Source of the DNA: Tubulanus polymorphus | Lineage: Eukaryota > Nemertea > Palaeonemertea > Tubulaniformes > Tubulanidae | Assembly (NCBI RefSeq): GCF_964204645.1 | Contig: NC_134027.1 | Coordinates: forward strand, 26,772,485 to 26,836,484 | Direction: 5' to 3' | DNA: 64,000 nucleotides | Part shown: piece by piece, positions 35,141 through 45,544 of the stretch | How positions within the stretch are numbered: the first letter of the stretch is position 1 | Layout: every line of letters begins with the position of its first letter | Program-made: the position numbers and the translations under genes | The notes under the pieces: model-generated | Told to the model about the DNA's origin: nothing | The model's database searches: none | The model's input: only the letters and a program-made list of their open reading frames with translations

Positions 35141-36604
35141 TTACGATCCTGCCTCTTGTTCCTGTCCGAGAAGTTCGAGTAATAATCCCATAGGAGTGCG
35201 TTTAACCCCAACAAATTCTATTCTGTTTGATATTTTGTTTCGTACGTTTCTCATTCGCAAACTGGCATGAATCAGAATCACTGAAAATAGAACAAAAGAC
35301 TCGTTAATTAACTGCGAATATGTAATAGATTTAAAACTCTGGGGCCGGTTTCTCAAAAGTTGGTTAGAGTTAACCAGTGGATAGTTGATATGGTGACAAT
35401 TGTAATTTCATTGTTACTATGGTATTTAACGGCCGGTTATCTTAAACCAACTGGCCCCTGCTTGCTTCGATCTCTGGTGTAATAAATTTAGACTCGGAGT
35501 CAGTTGTAGTATCATCACGAGTTGGAGTTGGATATCTTGTTCGAGGTAAAATGCAGTTAAGAGATATCAAGGAATTCTTCATCAGATTTACTTTTCCTTT
35601 TTGAAAATCAGGGAATTAGACTTTTCTAATCCCGAGTCTGACAATCAGGTAAAGTTCAGGAATTTGAATTTTTTGGAGTCCTGGGCCTAGTTTCACAAAA
35701 AAGTTTATCTAAAACTTTTGGTGTAATTACCATTGGTTACTTCATGTTTTCAATGAGGACAACAATTCAAGCTTAACCATTTTAAGCTTAAACTTGTTCG
35801 TGAAACTGGGCCCTGTTGTTGCAAACTTTTGCTGGTGCAGAGTCGCACATGGACGCTCCATGAGAATAAGAAACAACCCTGACTATCAGGGAGTTTTTGG
35901 GTATCCTGATCTGAAAGAGCCCTGTGATTGTTAAGCTGATACTAACCCGCTAAAGGTAAGGCTATTCCTAACAGAAACACGAGCACGGATCCAACAATGT
36001 AGACGAATATGTATCCCAAAGTTAAAACAACAACAAGACTCATCGCTGGATGTGAACGCTTCATTCTGCGCAGCTCGTACTTATTCTCCGTCGCATATAC
36101 AAATATTCCAAACGCGATTACCGTGGCGATAATACCGATTGCCATCTGAGCCGGGTTTAATATACTGTAAATAATCAAACAGATACCAATAAGTGTCACT
36201 TGTGGCCAGTAATGAAAGAAAAGTAAGAATACTGAATAGATTAGACAGCTGTTAGAACTGTCGAGTTCACAGACAGTCATCTCCCGGGCCCAGTTCCACA
36301 GTTGTGAGTTAGAGTTAACTTTGAGGGGAGTTAAAGTTAGTTCATTTTCATAGTCAAACAACTCAGAACAACTGTGGAACTGGACCCCGGTCTCCACCAC
36401 AGACTCCACACAGTTCAATACATACCCGATAATAATGAATATGATACAAGCTGTCAACATGTAATTAGTTTGATAATACAGTAGATTGTTTAATACTCTG
36501 TTCACCCATCTTTCTACATTTCTCACATTTGGCACCTGAAACCTCGCGGATTCCAGTAAATAGTCGTCTAAACTTCGCAATGGCGCGATCTCAATCTCCG
36601 CCAT
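35141..36604 (-). CDS. ARL6IP5: ARL6IP5 (JWA/PRAF3)-like PRA1-family membrane protein
   Basis: Exons 36426-36604, 35947-36164 and 35141-35280 give 178 residues (human ARL6IP5 is 188). Family landmarks run in order: IAPLRSLDDY at the start, NLLYYQTNY before the first hydrophobic pair, ELRRMKRSHP in the loop, a second hydrophobic pair, then IHASLRMRN and VGVKRTPMG at the C-terminus. Four hydrophobic segments form two membrane hairpins. Relatives act at the ER and Golgi in membrane shaping and in regulating glutamate transporters and small GTPases. The frame stays open upstream to 36718, but the ATG at 36604 gives the family N-terminus, so I choose it. Intron 1 contains a family A MITE that keeps the frame open and could mislead gene finders. 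Confidence 0.92.
35341..35459. mobile_element. Foldback MITE, family I
   Basis: GGGGCCGGTTTCTCAAAAG at the left and AAACCAACTGGCCCC at the right. The inner arms have GGTTAGAGTTAACC and CCGGTTATCTTAA. It lies in intron 2 of the ARL6IP5-like gene. Confidence 0.75.
35692..35813. mobile_element. Foldback MITE, family J
   Basis: GGGCCTAGTTTCACAAAA and GTGAAACTGGGCCC form inverted ends of ~120 bp, with AAGTTTATC and AAGCTTAAACTT arms. It is in the same intron as the family I copy. Confidence 0.75.
36286..36388. mobile_element. Foldback MITE, family A
   Basis: GGGCCCAGTTCCACAG and CTGTGGAACTGGACCCC are inverted ends. It lies in intron 1 of the ARL6IP5-like gene, where it is open in the coding frame. 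Confidence 0.8.
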
Positions 36605-37206
36605 TGTGGTTAGGATCAATAAAGTGGAAATTGAATTGAATTGGGAATGGAGTGTCGGGTTATCGAGTCTTGCATCAAACCCACGCGTCCATCCACTGGT
36701 TTCGAATCCCAGACACATTTCATTATATTTTATTCAAATGGATTAATTTACATCATCGACATATTTCTTTTGTCTTTTAATACGTTTTTTTATGTTTGAT
36801 TTTCATCCGAGCAATATTCTGACGATTATTCCAAATTAATTGGAATATTTAGTTCGCTATATTCCCGCTAGAGGGTACTAGCATACATTCGACTTCCGGT
36901 CTTAAAATAAATAGAAATAGAAAAGTAAAATAATAACAAACTTCCCGGTAAATATAGGTGCACTTACCCTCATAAAATTTCGATAGCAGATGCCCTGTAA
37001 AAAGAAAGACTGTAAACCAATCAGCCATTTTCGTGATTCAATTTCATTTAGCCTAATTTAGATCCGATCTCAATCAATTTAATTTTTTCAATCGATTCAT
37101 TTGACATTCAAATTCAATTCGATCATCTAATCGGTATAGACTTCAACTTCCTGAAAACTTTGTTTTAAATTCCAGCAGCTACAGCCAGGAGGTGTAAACC
37201 GCTGAT
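36605..37206. promoter_or_regulatory. Head-to-head intergenic region, ARL6IP5-like / UBA3
   Basis: About 600 bp separate the two divergent ATGs. It presumably carries both promoters. A splice acceptor (TTCCAGCAG) shortly before the UBA3 ATG suggests that UBA3 also has a non-coding first exon. No motif stands out. Confidence 0.35.
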
Positions 37207-37729
37207 ATGGATACTGATTGGCCTGATCGCTGGAATCATGTTAAAAAGTTTTTAGAAAGAACTGGACCATTCGCCCATCCAGATTTCGAGCCCAGTGATG
37301 AAGTGAGTTAGGACCCACCTTCTGTGAAAGTCACTCTAAACCTGTTTTGATTGATTTTTTTTCTAATCTCAGTTATTTTTTCTATTAAACAGTTATTGGG
37401 ATTTTTACTGGAAACCTGTCATATATTAGTAATTGGAGCTGGAGGATTAGGATGTGAACTTCTAAAAGATTTGGTAAATTAGGTTTGACTCTTGTATTTG
37501 TGATGATGTTATAACCATTGGTTAATAATCAATGAAACATTCTGCGTCTGATATCAAAACCCACAATAAGAATAGAAAAGGGTTCGAAATGTTTAGCTTA
37601 GTTTCAATATTCCTGGAGATGATTGGATCTAGCATGTGTCTAGTTGAAATTTTGAATTAGATTTCAACTCAAAGATCTCTTTTTATCCTTAGTGTGGGAT
37701 TTTATTTTATTGATACCGATCTGATATTA

Positions 37730-37765
<36 letters not shown>

Positions 37766-40700
37766 ATTACAGGCAATGATGGGTTTTAGGAATATTGATG
37801 TGATTGATATGGATACTATCGATGTATCTAATTTAAACAGACAGTTCTTATTCAGGTCAGTTTTAAACCCAATCCTGATTTCATTAATCAAATATCCTTA
37901 ATTCTATAGAAATTCTTCTTATTTAAATGATGTTCTATTTTCAGACCGTCAGATGTCGGCAAACCGAAATCACAATGCGCTGCTGCATTCATTAATAAAC
38001 GCATAGCTGGATGTAATGTTACAGCGTATCCATTTACACTATATCAGGTTCAGGGGGTCTCGTTAAAGGGGCTCCATCAGTACTTAATATGAATGAACAC
38101 AAAATTTTTCACTTTCTTTAATTTCTCGTTCAAGACATTTCGCAAAAATCCAAGATTATGACGAGGATTTCTACAGACGTAAGAATTGTTTTTAAATTTT
38201 GCATGGATTCTATTTTCAGTAGATAGAATGATTGGTATCTATCTGGTAACCCCTTGCACGCTGGGAGCCAGTCTTACGAAGCACAATTATTATAAGTTAT
38301 TTACGATGATTTCAATAATTGTGATTTTGATTGTAATTAGCTTTGTTCGATCGACCCCTGATATCTCTGATAACCATTGTTTGTTCGTCTTTTGTTTCAG
38401 AATTTCATATAGTAGTTTGTGGTTTAGATTCAGTAGTTGCTAGAAGGTGGATTAATGGAATGCTCGTAAGTTCAAAAAATCTTCCATTGACCCTGAAGGA
38501 ATAGTAAGTAAGAGATTAATTCACAGATGATTGATTTAATTTCAGTTGAGTTTAATCCAGTATGAGAATGGAGTTCTCGATCAGAGTACGGTAATACCAA
38601 TGGTAGATGGCGGCACTGAAGGTTTTAAAGGCAACGCGCGTGTGATTTTACCCGGAATGACGGCTTGCGTAGAATGTACATTAGACTTATATCCACCGCA
38701 GGTAAGATTATGATTAATATAGATCACTCGGTTTTACAGTCAAACTTGCTTAAATCATGGTAGTTGTGATGATCATTATGTTGACGTCTCAACCAAATGA
38801 CAACTTGAAACTTAGTAAATTGAATAAGATGTATAAATTGGGACTCGAAATTGGGACAACTTAGTGAACGTGACAACTTATCAGATGATGAGGAGAGAAT
38901 CCCACAATGATAATAAAAAGTCCGAAAATGAAACTTCGAGATAGTAGTTTATTTCAACGTTTCGACTATATCCTAATAGTCATCTTCAGGAATAATGAGA
39001 TACTACAGAAATTATGAGATATATATACAATCCAGAGACAAAGAGACTAATTCAAGTAATCAGAGATGATACAAACTAAAGGAAAATTAACGTAGAAACA
39101 GTTACACGCTAAAAAGATGATGACTTTGAGATTGACTATGTATGGTATTACCGGATTTCAATGATATAAAGGTAACCAGATGGCGTTGTTTGTTTCAGGT
39201 GAATTTTCCATTATGCACAATCGCGAATACACCTCGATTACCAGAACATTGTATAGAATATGTCAGAATTATTCTATGGTCGAAAGAAAATCCATTTGGA
39301 GGTAAAAATCATGAATTCAAATGTACTGTCAGGGTCAGGTCTAAGGAATGAAAGCCACTTCCCCGGGGGGCAAGCATATCTGAAATTTCGCTTGCCCCCT
39401 CCAAAAGCTACTTGCCCTACACAGGCAGTCCGATTGGTGGCACTATCATCCGTTGTATCGAGTGGGAAATAAGCTTTGAGATATAAAATTGCACTAGCTC
39501 GGTGGACAAGTGATAATGATAACCTACTTGCCCTGATGAGAATATACTTGTCCCGGGCAATCGGACAAGTGCTTAGATCGCACCCTGACTGTAGACGATC
39601 AAAATGGATCCGATCGACTCTTAGAGAATAGAGTTTAACCCTGTACTCCGATGTCAAGCGACTTGAGCAAAGTCTTCTATATGTTGATGTCAGTATTTAT
39701 TGTTTGTATTTATAGATGGTATACAGATAGATGGAGATGATCCGTCTCATATACAGTGGATCAGTGAAAAATCATTAGACAGAGCGAATCAATATGGAAT
39801 TACTGGTGTAACGTATAGATTAACACAAGGTCTGTAAGGGAGCGTTTATAACGATATTCAATCAGTTCATTTTCTTTTCACTTGCTTTATTTGTATTCTA
39901 TGTTATTTTAGGAGTTGTAAAACGTATAATTCCTGCTGTTGCCTCGACTAATGCTGTGATTGCTGGTTAGTTAAAACTAGATATTTATAAATTTGTTAAT
40001 TCAAACATATTCAGCTGATTTTATTCAACTATCATAATAATTTTCAATTTTAGCTGCCTGTGCATCAGAAGTTTTCAAAATAGCTACCAGGTATGTAAAC
40101 TGAAACTATAAATCGGCCTTTAATAAAGGACGTATTAATCCATTCTTCCTTGTGCATGAGGCTGAAAATCAACAAATATTTATGAACATGTACATATCAA
40201 CTTTAAAGTTCAGGAGAAATGAGAAACAAGGTGTCACAATTGTTTTAGCCTCAACCTTTTCAGTGCTGACTAATTAATACCCTATAATAGTGCTGGAGAT
40301 AATTTGAACATTTTAAAAAATTCCACCCTAGTGTGTTGAATAACAGGAATACCGCTATAGTGCGTCTACACCGCGGCGCAGTGTATCGTTAGTTACTAAT
40401 ATTTCACTATGTTTGACAGGTGCTGCAATCTATCAGTAGAAATAAAAACTTAATTACTAATTACATCAATACACCGCAGTGCGGTGTACTAGCAAAATCC
40501 ATCACCGATTCATACACCGCACTGCGGTGTAGACGCACTGAAAGGGTTAAGAGTTTTTTTATATTGTTGAATTTGTGATTTTCAGTTGTTGTCTTGCATT
40601 GAATAACTACGTCAATTTCAATGACACCGAGGGTGTTTATACGTATACTTTTGAAGCAGAAAAGAAGGTAAATTGTTGTTATGCAAATTAAAGTTGGAAT

Positions 40701-41676
40701 ATTCTTTAAATCAATATTGTATTCAATGTTAATGTATGTTTACAGGAGGATTGTATAGCCTGTTCGCAAATACCAAAAACCTTGATATTTTCCGAGGACG
40801 CAAAACTGAAAGAAGTTTTGGAATATTTACAAGAAAGTTTCTAGTACGTATTGCGAAGTATGACATCAATTTTTCTGTAAAGAAATGTTCGTTTGTCGAA
40901 TACTTATGTTTTTTCTTTCAGTCAATTGAAATCACCGGGAGTTACAACTTTGATAAATGGAAAAAATCGAACGCTGTACATACAAACAGTGAAATCTATA
41001 GAAGAAAAAACCAGGGAAAATCTCAGGAAATCATTGAAAGGTTTGTAGAAATTGAACTAACACAGTTTAGGCTTAAAAAAATTGATACCTTGTTTCTCCG
41101 CTCTGCTGAGCTTAAATGTTGACCCGGCCGGCCGCCTATCTACCCTATACATTACTTTTTTTAAAATCGTGATCAATTTTACCATAACAGACCCGGCCGC
41201 TATAGAAATGAACTGTTTATAAATTTTATCATATTTTACAAAAATGACCCGGCCGCTGCGGAGAAACAAGGTATCATTTTTGTTTAGCCTTATCATCCCC
41301 TGTCAGGGGATTTTAAAGGGTAATTGTTTTTAGTGTAAAACTGAAGAAGCAAATAGATTTGATCATCTTGAAATTAAGTTGAATTTAGGTTCAATCTGCT
41401 GCTATCTGTCATATTAACACTCTGCACGAACTCTTCCTGTGAACAGGGGGTGGATGACTGATAGTGCCCATTAAAAACCTCTTATCCAAGCCCTGGTCAG
41501 TCTATCGGTTTGATTACTCTCTGTGTCTCTCAGTATAACCAGTACTAATGACCATGTGAATTGAACTGGTTTCAGAATTAGGCGTCGTCGATGGACAGGA
41601 AATTTATGTGGCGGATCCAATTTCACCGGGAGCCTTAATATTCAAACTACAGCTCACTACTAAAATGGACAATTGA
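37207..41676 (+). CDS. UBA3: UBA3: catalytic subunit of the NEDD8-activating enzyme E1
   Basis: Exons 37207-37302, 37393-37473, 37773-37855, 37945-38025, 38135-38178, 38401-38465, 38546-38701, 39199-39301, 39716-39829, 39912-39965, 40054-40090, 40586-40667, 40746-40843, 40922-41040 and 41576-41676 give 437 residues (human 463), all in phase. With NAE1 it adenylates NEDD8 and passes it as a thioester to UBE2M. Seen: ATP-binding [24 protein letters not shown], zinc-ligand pairs CVEC (C191/C194) and CIAC (C335/C338), and the catalytic cysteine in [10 protein letters not shown] (C208). The C-terminal ubiquitin-fold domain ends LIFKLQLTT. The N-terminus is ~25 residues shorter than human. Introns are loaded with MITEs. 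Confidence 0.95.
37726..37762. repeat. (TA)n microsatellite in UBA3 intron
   Basis: A TA dinucleotide run of about 17 repeats just before the exon at 37773. Confidence 0.9.
38890..39090. mobile_element. Dispersed repeat, family H
   Basis: Nearly identical to 10861-11064, in a UBA3 intron. It is the evidence that this repeat moves independently of the satellite block. Confidence 0.75.
39331..39588. mobile_element. Dispersed ~250-bp MITE, family E
   Basis: Same interior as 15049-15296 (GCAAGCATATCTGAAA, ACTTGCCC words), with ends AGGGTCAGGTCTAAGG and CTTAGATCGCACCCT. It follows the donor of the 39199-39301 exon by ~30 bp. Confidence 0.75.
40252..40550. mobile_element. piggyBac-like MITE, family C
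   Basis: The right end GCACTGAAAGGGTTAA is intact; the left end TCAACCTTTTCAGTGC has decayed. The interior has several CGCACTGCGGTGTA palindromes. A fragment of the family D right end (GAGAAACAAGGTGTCAC) abuts it at ~40221. Confidence 0.75.
41069..41290. mobile_element. 222-bp MITE, family D
   Basis: Inverted ends of ~33 bp: AGGCTTAAAAAAATTGATAC with CTTGTTTCTCCGC at the left, GCGGAGAAACAAGG with TATCATTTTTGTTTAGCCT at the right. The interior has three GACCCGGCCG words. It lies in the last UBA3 intron. Confidence 0.8.
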
Positions 41677-42312
41677 ACACAATGTGGATTATATTAACAT
41701 GATCAAATACAAGACAATAGTTCAGTAGTGAACTCACGGAAAGACGCTTCCTCCTGATTCAGTTTATTCGACAGAAATATGCACTTTGTATAAACATATT
41801 GTTTGTATCCATTTTTGTGTATTCATCAGTATTATTGTCATTACGTAATAAATTGTACATTTTGTAATTAATTTAAAGATTGATGTAAATATATCGTAGC
41901 AAATGACGTCATATACTGTATACGACGTTTAGTTGGAGTTATACATTGTAATCAATTGATGAATCATGTAAATTCAATAAGAATACTTTCGTTGATTTAG
42001 TTGTGAACTTTATCTCTGTCTAATATTATAGAATTAAAAATTGTCCACGTTGAAAAACAATGCGTTTTTTTTTCAAAATGTCTCTGGGGCAATAAATTTA
42101 CATAAATAGAATTTCTGTTTTCTGTTTTTAATGGGAAAGGATTGTCAATAACGGACAATGGGATTTCAGTAAACACCTCCTTCCTACATTAAAAGTAGAG
42201 CAAATTCTTGATCTTGGCATGAAAGCCTCTGAAGGTAATAAAAACACGTCCAATTTCGGAAAGAATATCATTCTGTGAGTAAATCGGCAGACGATCAGAT
42301 TGAAATCGACCG
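41677..42312. other. UBA3 3' region and ninjurin-A upstream region
   Basis: An AATAAA at ~41847-41852 is a good UBA3 poly(A) signal. The rest is AT-rich. A possible acceptor (GACGATCAG) lies shortly before the ninjurin-A ATG. Confidence 0.4.
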
Positions 42313-43635
42313 ATGGGAAATGCACTTGTCAATGACATTAGTGATTCTGATCAACCACTAGCTGGAAATACTACAGAAATGTTCCCCGTAACTCAACCGC
42401 CTATAGTTCGCAATTCATGGCAGGATTTATCACTTCAGAACGCTACTCAGTTAGACCATTATCAAACTGTTGATCGCAGACAATCAGGCAGACTGTCAGT
42501 CACTGGTGAACCAGTAGTGACGAGCGGAGTCACCCAGCAGATACCAGGCACTAGTGGTCATCTTCAACCGGGGGTCAACTCTACCCAGCAGCAGATACCG
42601 GGCACTAGTGGTCATCTTCAACTCGGGGTCAACTCTACCCAGCAGCAGATACCGGGCACTAGTGGTCATCTTCAACCGGGGGTCAACTCTACTCAGCAGC
42701 AGATATCGGGCACTAGTGGTCATCTTCAACTCGGGGTCAACTCTACCCAGCAGCAGATACCGGGCACTAGTGGTCATCTTCAACCAGGGGTCAACTCTAC
42801 CCAGCAGCAGATACCGGGCACTGGTGGTCATCTTCAACTCGGGGTCAACTCTACCCAGCAGATATCGGGCTCTAGTGGTCATCTTCAACCGGGGGTCAAC
42901 TCTACCCAGCAGCAGATACCGGGCTCTAGTAGTCTTCTTCAACCGGGGGTCAACTCTACCCAGCAGCAGATACCGGGCACTGGTGGTCATCTTCAACCGG
43001 GGGTCAACTCTACCCAGCAGCAGATACCGGGCACTGGTGGTCATCTTCAACCAGGGGTCAACTCTACCCAGCAGCAGATACCGGGCACTGGTGGTCATCT
43101 TCAACCGAGGTTCAACCTCAACGTACCTCCTAATGATGCGGGGAGTCATCAACAAGTTCATGGATTTACCTCAATACCAGGACTGGGAGAAATAGGAAAC
43201 ACTCAATATTATCACGGCACTGAAACAAAAATCAGCAAAAAACGACGGAGGATCAGTTCTGATCAATACGTCACGAAAAAAACCGCCTTACATCAAATTT
43301 GTAATATAGCTTTATTTACATCAAATATTTCGCAGTTGAGAATGAATTTGAGTTTAGGATCTGAAGGTCGACATGAAGTTTACGTCGCCAGTATTGGATT
43401 ATTGTCTGTATCTATTCTGTTACAAGTAATAGTATCGAGTGTGTTATTAGTAATGGGTCGGAAAGAAGGCATGAAAGATGTCGAATCCGATGAAAGACGA
43501 AATAAACCGGATAATTTAGCGAACGCAGTAGCTGTCCTCAGTTTTCTCACTGTTGTCGTTAACATTGCTTTGGTGTCTTTTTCAAATGTTGGATTTGATG
43601 AGAGACCAAAAACTGGAAATTCTTCAATTATCTAA
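42313..43635 (+). CDS. Ninjurin-family protein A with tandem-repeat N-terminal extension
   Basis: Single coding exon, 440 residues. Residues ~317-430 are a ninjurin domain: QYVTKKTALH, an amphipathic helical stretch with LFTSNISQLRMNL, then two hydrophobic spans (~359-381 and ~402-424) joined by a charged loop. Human NINJ1 is ~152 residues; this protein is nearly three times as long because residues ~75-270 are 11 tandem 18-residue units. Family members are plasma-membrane proteins; NINJ1 mediates cell adhesion and oligomerises to rupture the membrane in lytic death. The N-terminus of ninjurins is extracellular, so the repeat would face outward. First of three tandem ninjurin genes. A poly(A) signal is at 43769-43774. 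The domain assignment is firm; the function of the extension is unknown. Confidence 0.88.
   Translation: MGNALVNDISDSDQPLAGNTTEMFPVTQPPIVRNSWQDLSLQNATQLDHYQTVDRRQSGRLSVTGEPVVTSGVTQQIPGTSGHLQPGVNSTQQQIPGTSGHLQLGVNSTQQQIPGTSGHLQPGVNSTQQQISGTSGHLQLGVNSTQQQIPGTSGHLQPGVNSTQQQIPGTGGHLQLGVNSTQQISGSSGHLQPGVNSTQQQIPGSSSLLQPGVNSTQQQIPGTGGHLQPGVNSTQQQIPGTGGHLQPGVNSTQQQIPGTGGHLQPRFNLNVPPNDAGSHQQVHGFTSIPGLGEIGNTQYYHGTETKISKKRRRISSDQYVTKKTALHQICNIALFTSNISQLRMNLSLGSEGRHEVYVASIGLLSVSILLQVIVSSVLLVMGRKEGMKDVESDERRNKPDNLANAVAVLSFLTVVVNIALVSFSNVGFDERPKTGNSSII
42535..43110 (+). repeat. 54-bp coding minisatellite in ninjurin-A
   Basis: Eleven units of 54 bp (one is 51 bp, lacking a Gln codon) encode STQQQIPGTSGHLQPGVN and variants (PGTGG, SGTSG, PGSSS; LQP/LQL alternate). 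The period keeps other frames open too: a 213-codon frame on the same strand and a 221-codon frame on the other are shadows. Confidence 0.92.
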
Positions 43636-44249
43636 AATTCGTGTTTGAACCCTTTCTTGATAAACTTTTCATCTACGAATCTACCGCGTATCCCATTTAC
43701 CGCATCTTATCCTTTTACTTATTCTGAAGTAGTTTCATAGAACAGATGAGGACATTCCGAGTTTGGAAAATAAATTGGATCGGGAAATGATGGTGTTAAC
43801 TGTTCAGAGAGCGAGCAGCCTGTTCCTTGCTCCAGACCGGACAACTCAGTAAACCGCTCACAAACTTTATTCCCTGGCTCTCATATATATCTACAGTCGA
43901 ATACTACCAAATAAGCTGGAATTTACTGATTTATGTTGTCAGTATCGAGTTATTTATCAGATAGCGTATTTATGATATAATAATGATATTTATCTATTGA
44001 TAATAATCGTTTATAAAAGATTTTTGTACAGTTTTAAACAGGGACGGGGATTGTTGTTTATTGAAACGAGTTCATTAACTGGTTCCGGGACATAATCCTT
44101 GCATTGACATAGTTATGGTATTTAGAATCTGATCATATGTGACATTTTGAACAAGATTATATACATTTTTATGTTATATTGTGTGCGACATTTGCTGCTC
44201 GGCCACTCTCAAATATTCGGGCGCTGAGATTCCCGTTCTGGTCGCGATT

Positions 44250-44939
44250 ATGGATCCAAAAATCGCTCACGTCAACCCGGCTTATTCATCAGTGGACTAC
44301 GAGGAATACATGTCACAAATTCCGCCGAGTTATTCATCACCGGTTGGACATCACGATGAATTCAGATTCGAGCTCCGGTCACCGCCGCCACACAGGATGA
44401 TAAAACGATCAGCTGATGACGTCACCACCCCCAGTGACGCGCATCACAGTCGAAGCTTACAAAATGCTTCCGGACGAAGTAAGAAAAACGACGTGATTAT
44501 ACCCGCGGACATTTTAAGACGAAACAAAAAATCTGATGGTAATAAAGTTCAGCAGCAGAAAAAGATAATCACGAATGACCATTACGCCGCTAAAAAGACG
44601 GCAGTTCACAGTGTGTGCAATCTAGCATTACTTACATCGAATATTTCGCAATTAAGAATGACTCTTAGTTTGGGAGCTGAACGAGTTGAATTTTACACGT
44701 TCGTTATAAGCATGTTATCGATATCTGTCATTTTACAAGTTTTAGTCGCCTGCGTTTTGTTGTGTATCGGTAAAAACGAAGGTTTGAAATCGACTGAATC
44801 GGAGAAACATATGAACCATTCGGATATATTAACGAATATTGTGGCTGTTCTAAGTTTTCTTACAGCTATTGTCAATGTTTGTATCACATCGTTCTCGACG
44901 ACTGACATCAGACAAATAAACAGAAATACATCTCATTAA
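44250..44939 (+). CDS. Ninjurin-family protein B
   Basis: 229 residues from the ATG at 44250. The frame is open back to 44181, but that start is less natural. The N-terminal tail is polar, with NPAY and PPSY words (PPSY fits a WW-domain ligand), and basic near KKSDGNK. The ninjurin domain runs from NDHYAAKKTAVH through LLTSNISQLRMTL, then two hydrophobic spans. The ninjurin part is closest to protein A (SNISQLRM, SLG, LTNIVAVLSFLT), so A and B look like a recent duplicate pair without the repeat in B. A poly(A) signal is at 45093-45098. A 5' exon cannot be excluded. Confidence 0.87.
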   Translation: MDPKIAHVNPAYSSVDYEEYMSQIPPSYSSPVGHHDEFRFELRSPPPHRMIKRSADDVTTPSDAHHSRSLQNASGRSKKNDVIIPADILRRNKKSDGNKVQQQKKIITNDHYAAKKTAVHSVCNLALLTSNISQLRMTLSLGAERVEFYTFVISMLSISVILQVLVACVLLCIGKNEGLKSTESEKHMNHSDILTNIVAVLSFLTAIVNVCITSFSTTDIRQINRNTSH

Positions 44940-45544
44940 CAGACATTATAGACAAACATTGTTTATGTTTGTTGAGAGATTTGTTGATATGTTATTTGTA
45001 ATTTGCTATGTAAATTAATATGTTATTTTATGTAATCTATATATAATCTATAGAATATGTAATCTATGTAATTTAATATATATTTAGAACGAAATAAATG
45101 TCTTTTTTAAATGATAAATCAATTCTGGGCTCCTAATCTTCTGAAAAGCGATCAAAATCAAAACCTTTTTGTCATTTTGCTAAATGAAATCGAAATCGTA
45201 ACAAATACCCGTGCTGTAGCGCAAACCAAACCTGTGTCCACTGGTTAAAAATGATTTCCCATGTTTAACCGTGACGATGATCATCATATCTCGTCAGCTA
45301 AAATTCCCTGAGTTGTTTTCTCAGGATTTGGTATTGAAATCAGTTTGTGATGTGTCATCCTGTACGGGGCATCATGTGGAAATAATGCAATTCTTTCGCT
45401 AATTGATATTCCACATATTAGTCAACACCCTCATTATACTGGTTTCATATGACTTCCAGTGACAGATGGACCTGTAATATTCTATAGGTGGTTTCAGCGC
45501 TTATATCTGTTGTAGTTACTTGTCAAACCAACAGCTTATATACA
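44940..45544. other. Region between ninjurin-B and ninjurin-C
   Basis: Holds the 3' UTR of B and the promoter/5' UTR of C. No ORF or clear element was seen. Confidence 0.35.

Noticed and set aside
36165-36425. Read-through protein sequence between the first two ARL6IP5-like exons
   Set aside because: It is intron containing a family A MITE. Splicing from GTATG to the acceptor before GILNP restores the family sequence.
36605-36718. Longer N-terminus for the ARL6IP5-like protein
   Set aside because: Homologues begin at the IAPLR motif right after the 36604 ATG. The upstream extension has no similarity.
42496-43195. 221-codon minus and 213-codon plus alternative frames over the ninjurin-A repeat
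   Set aside because: The 54-bp period keeps other frames open. Neither extends into unique sequence or carries a domain.
44181-44249. Upstream start for ninjurin-B at 44181
   Set aside because: The extra Cys-rich residues look like translated 5' UTR. The ATG at 44250 begins a more typical cytoplasmic-style N-terminus, though this is not proven.
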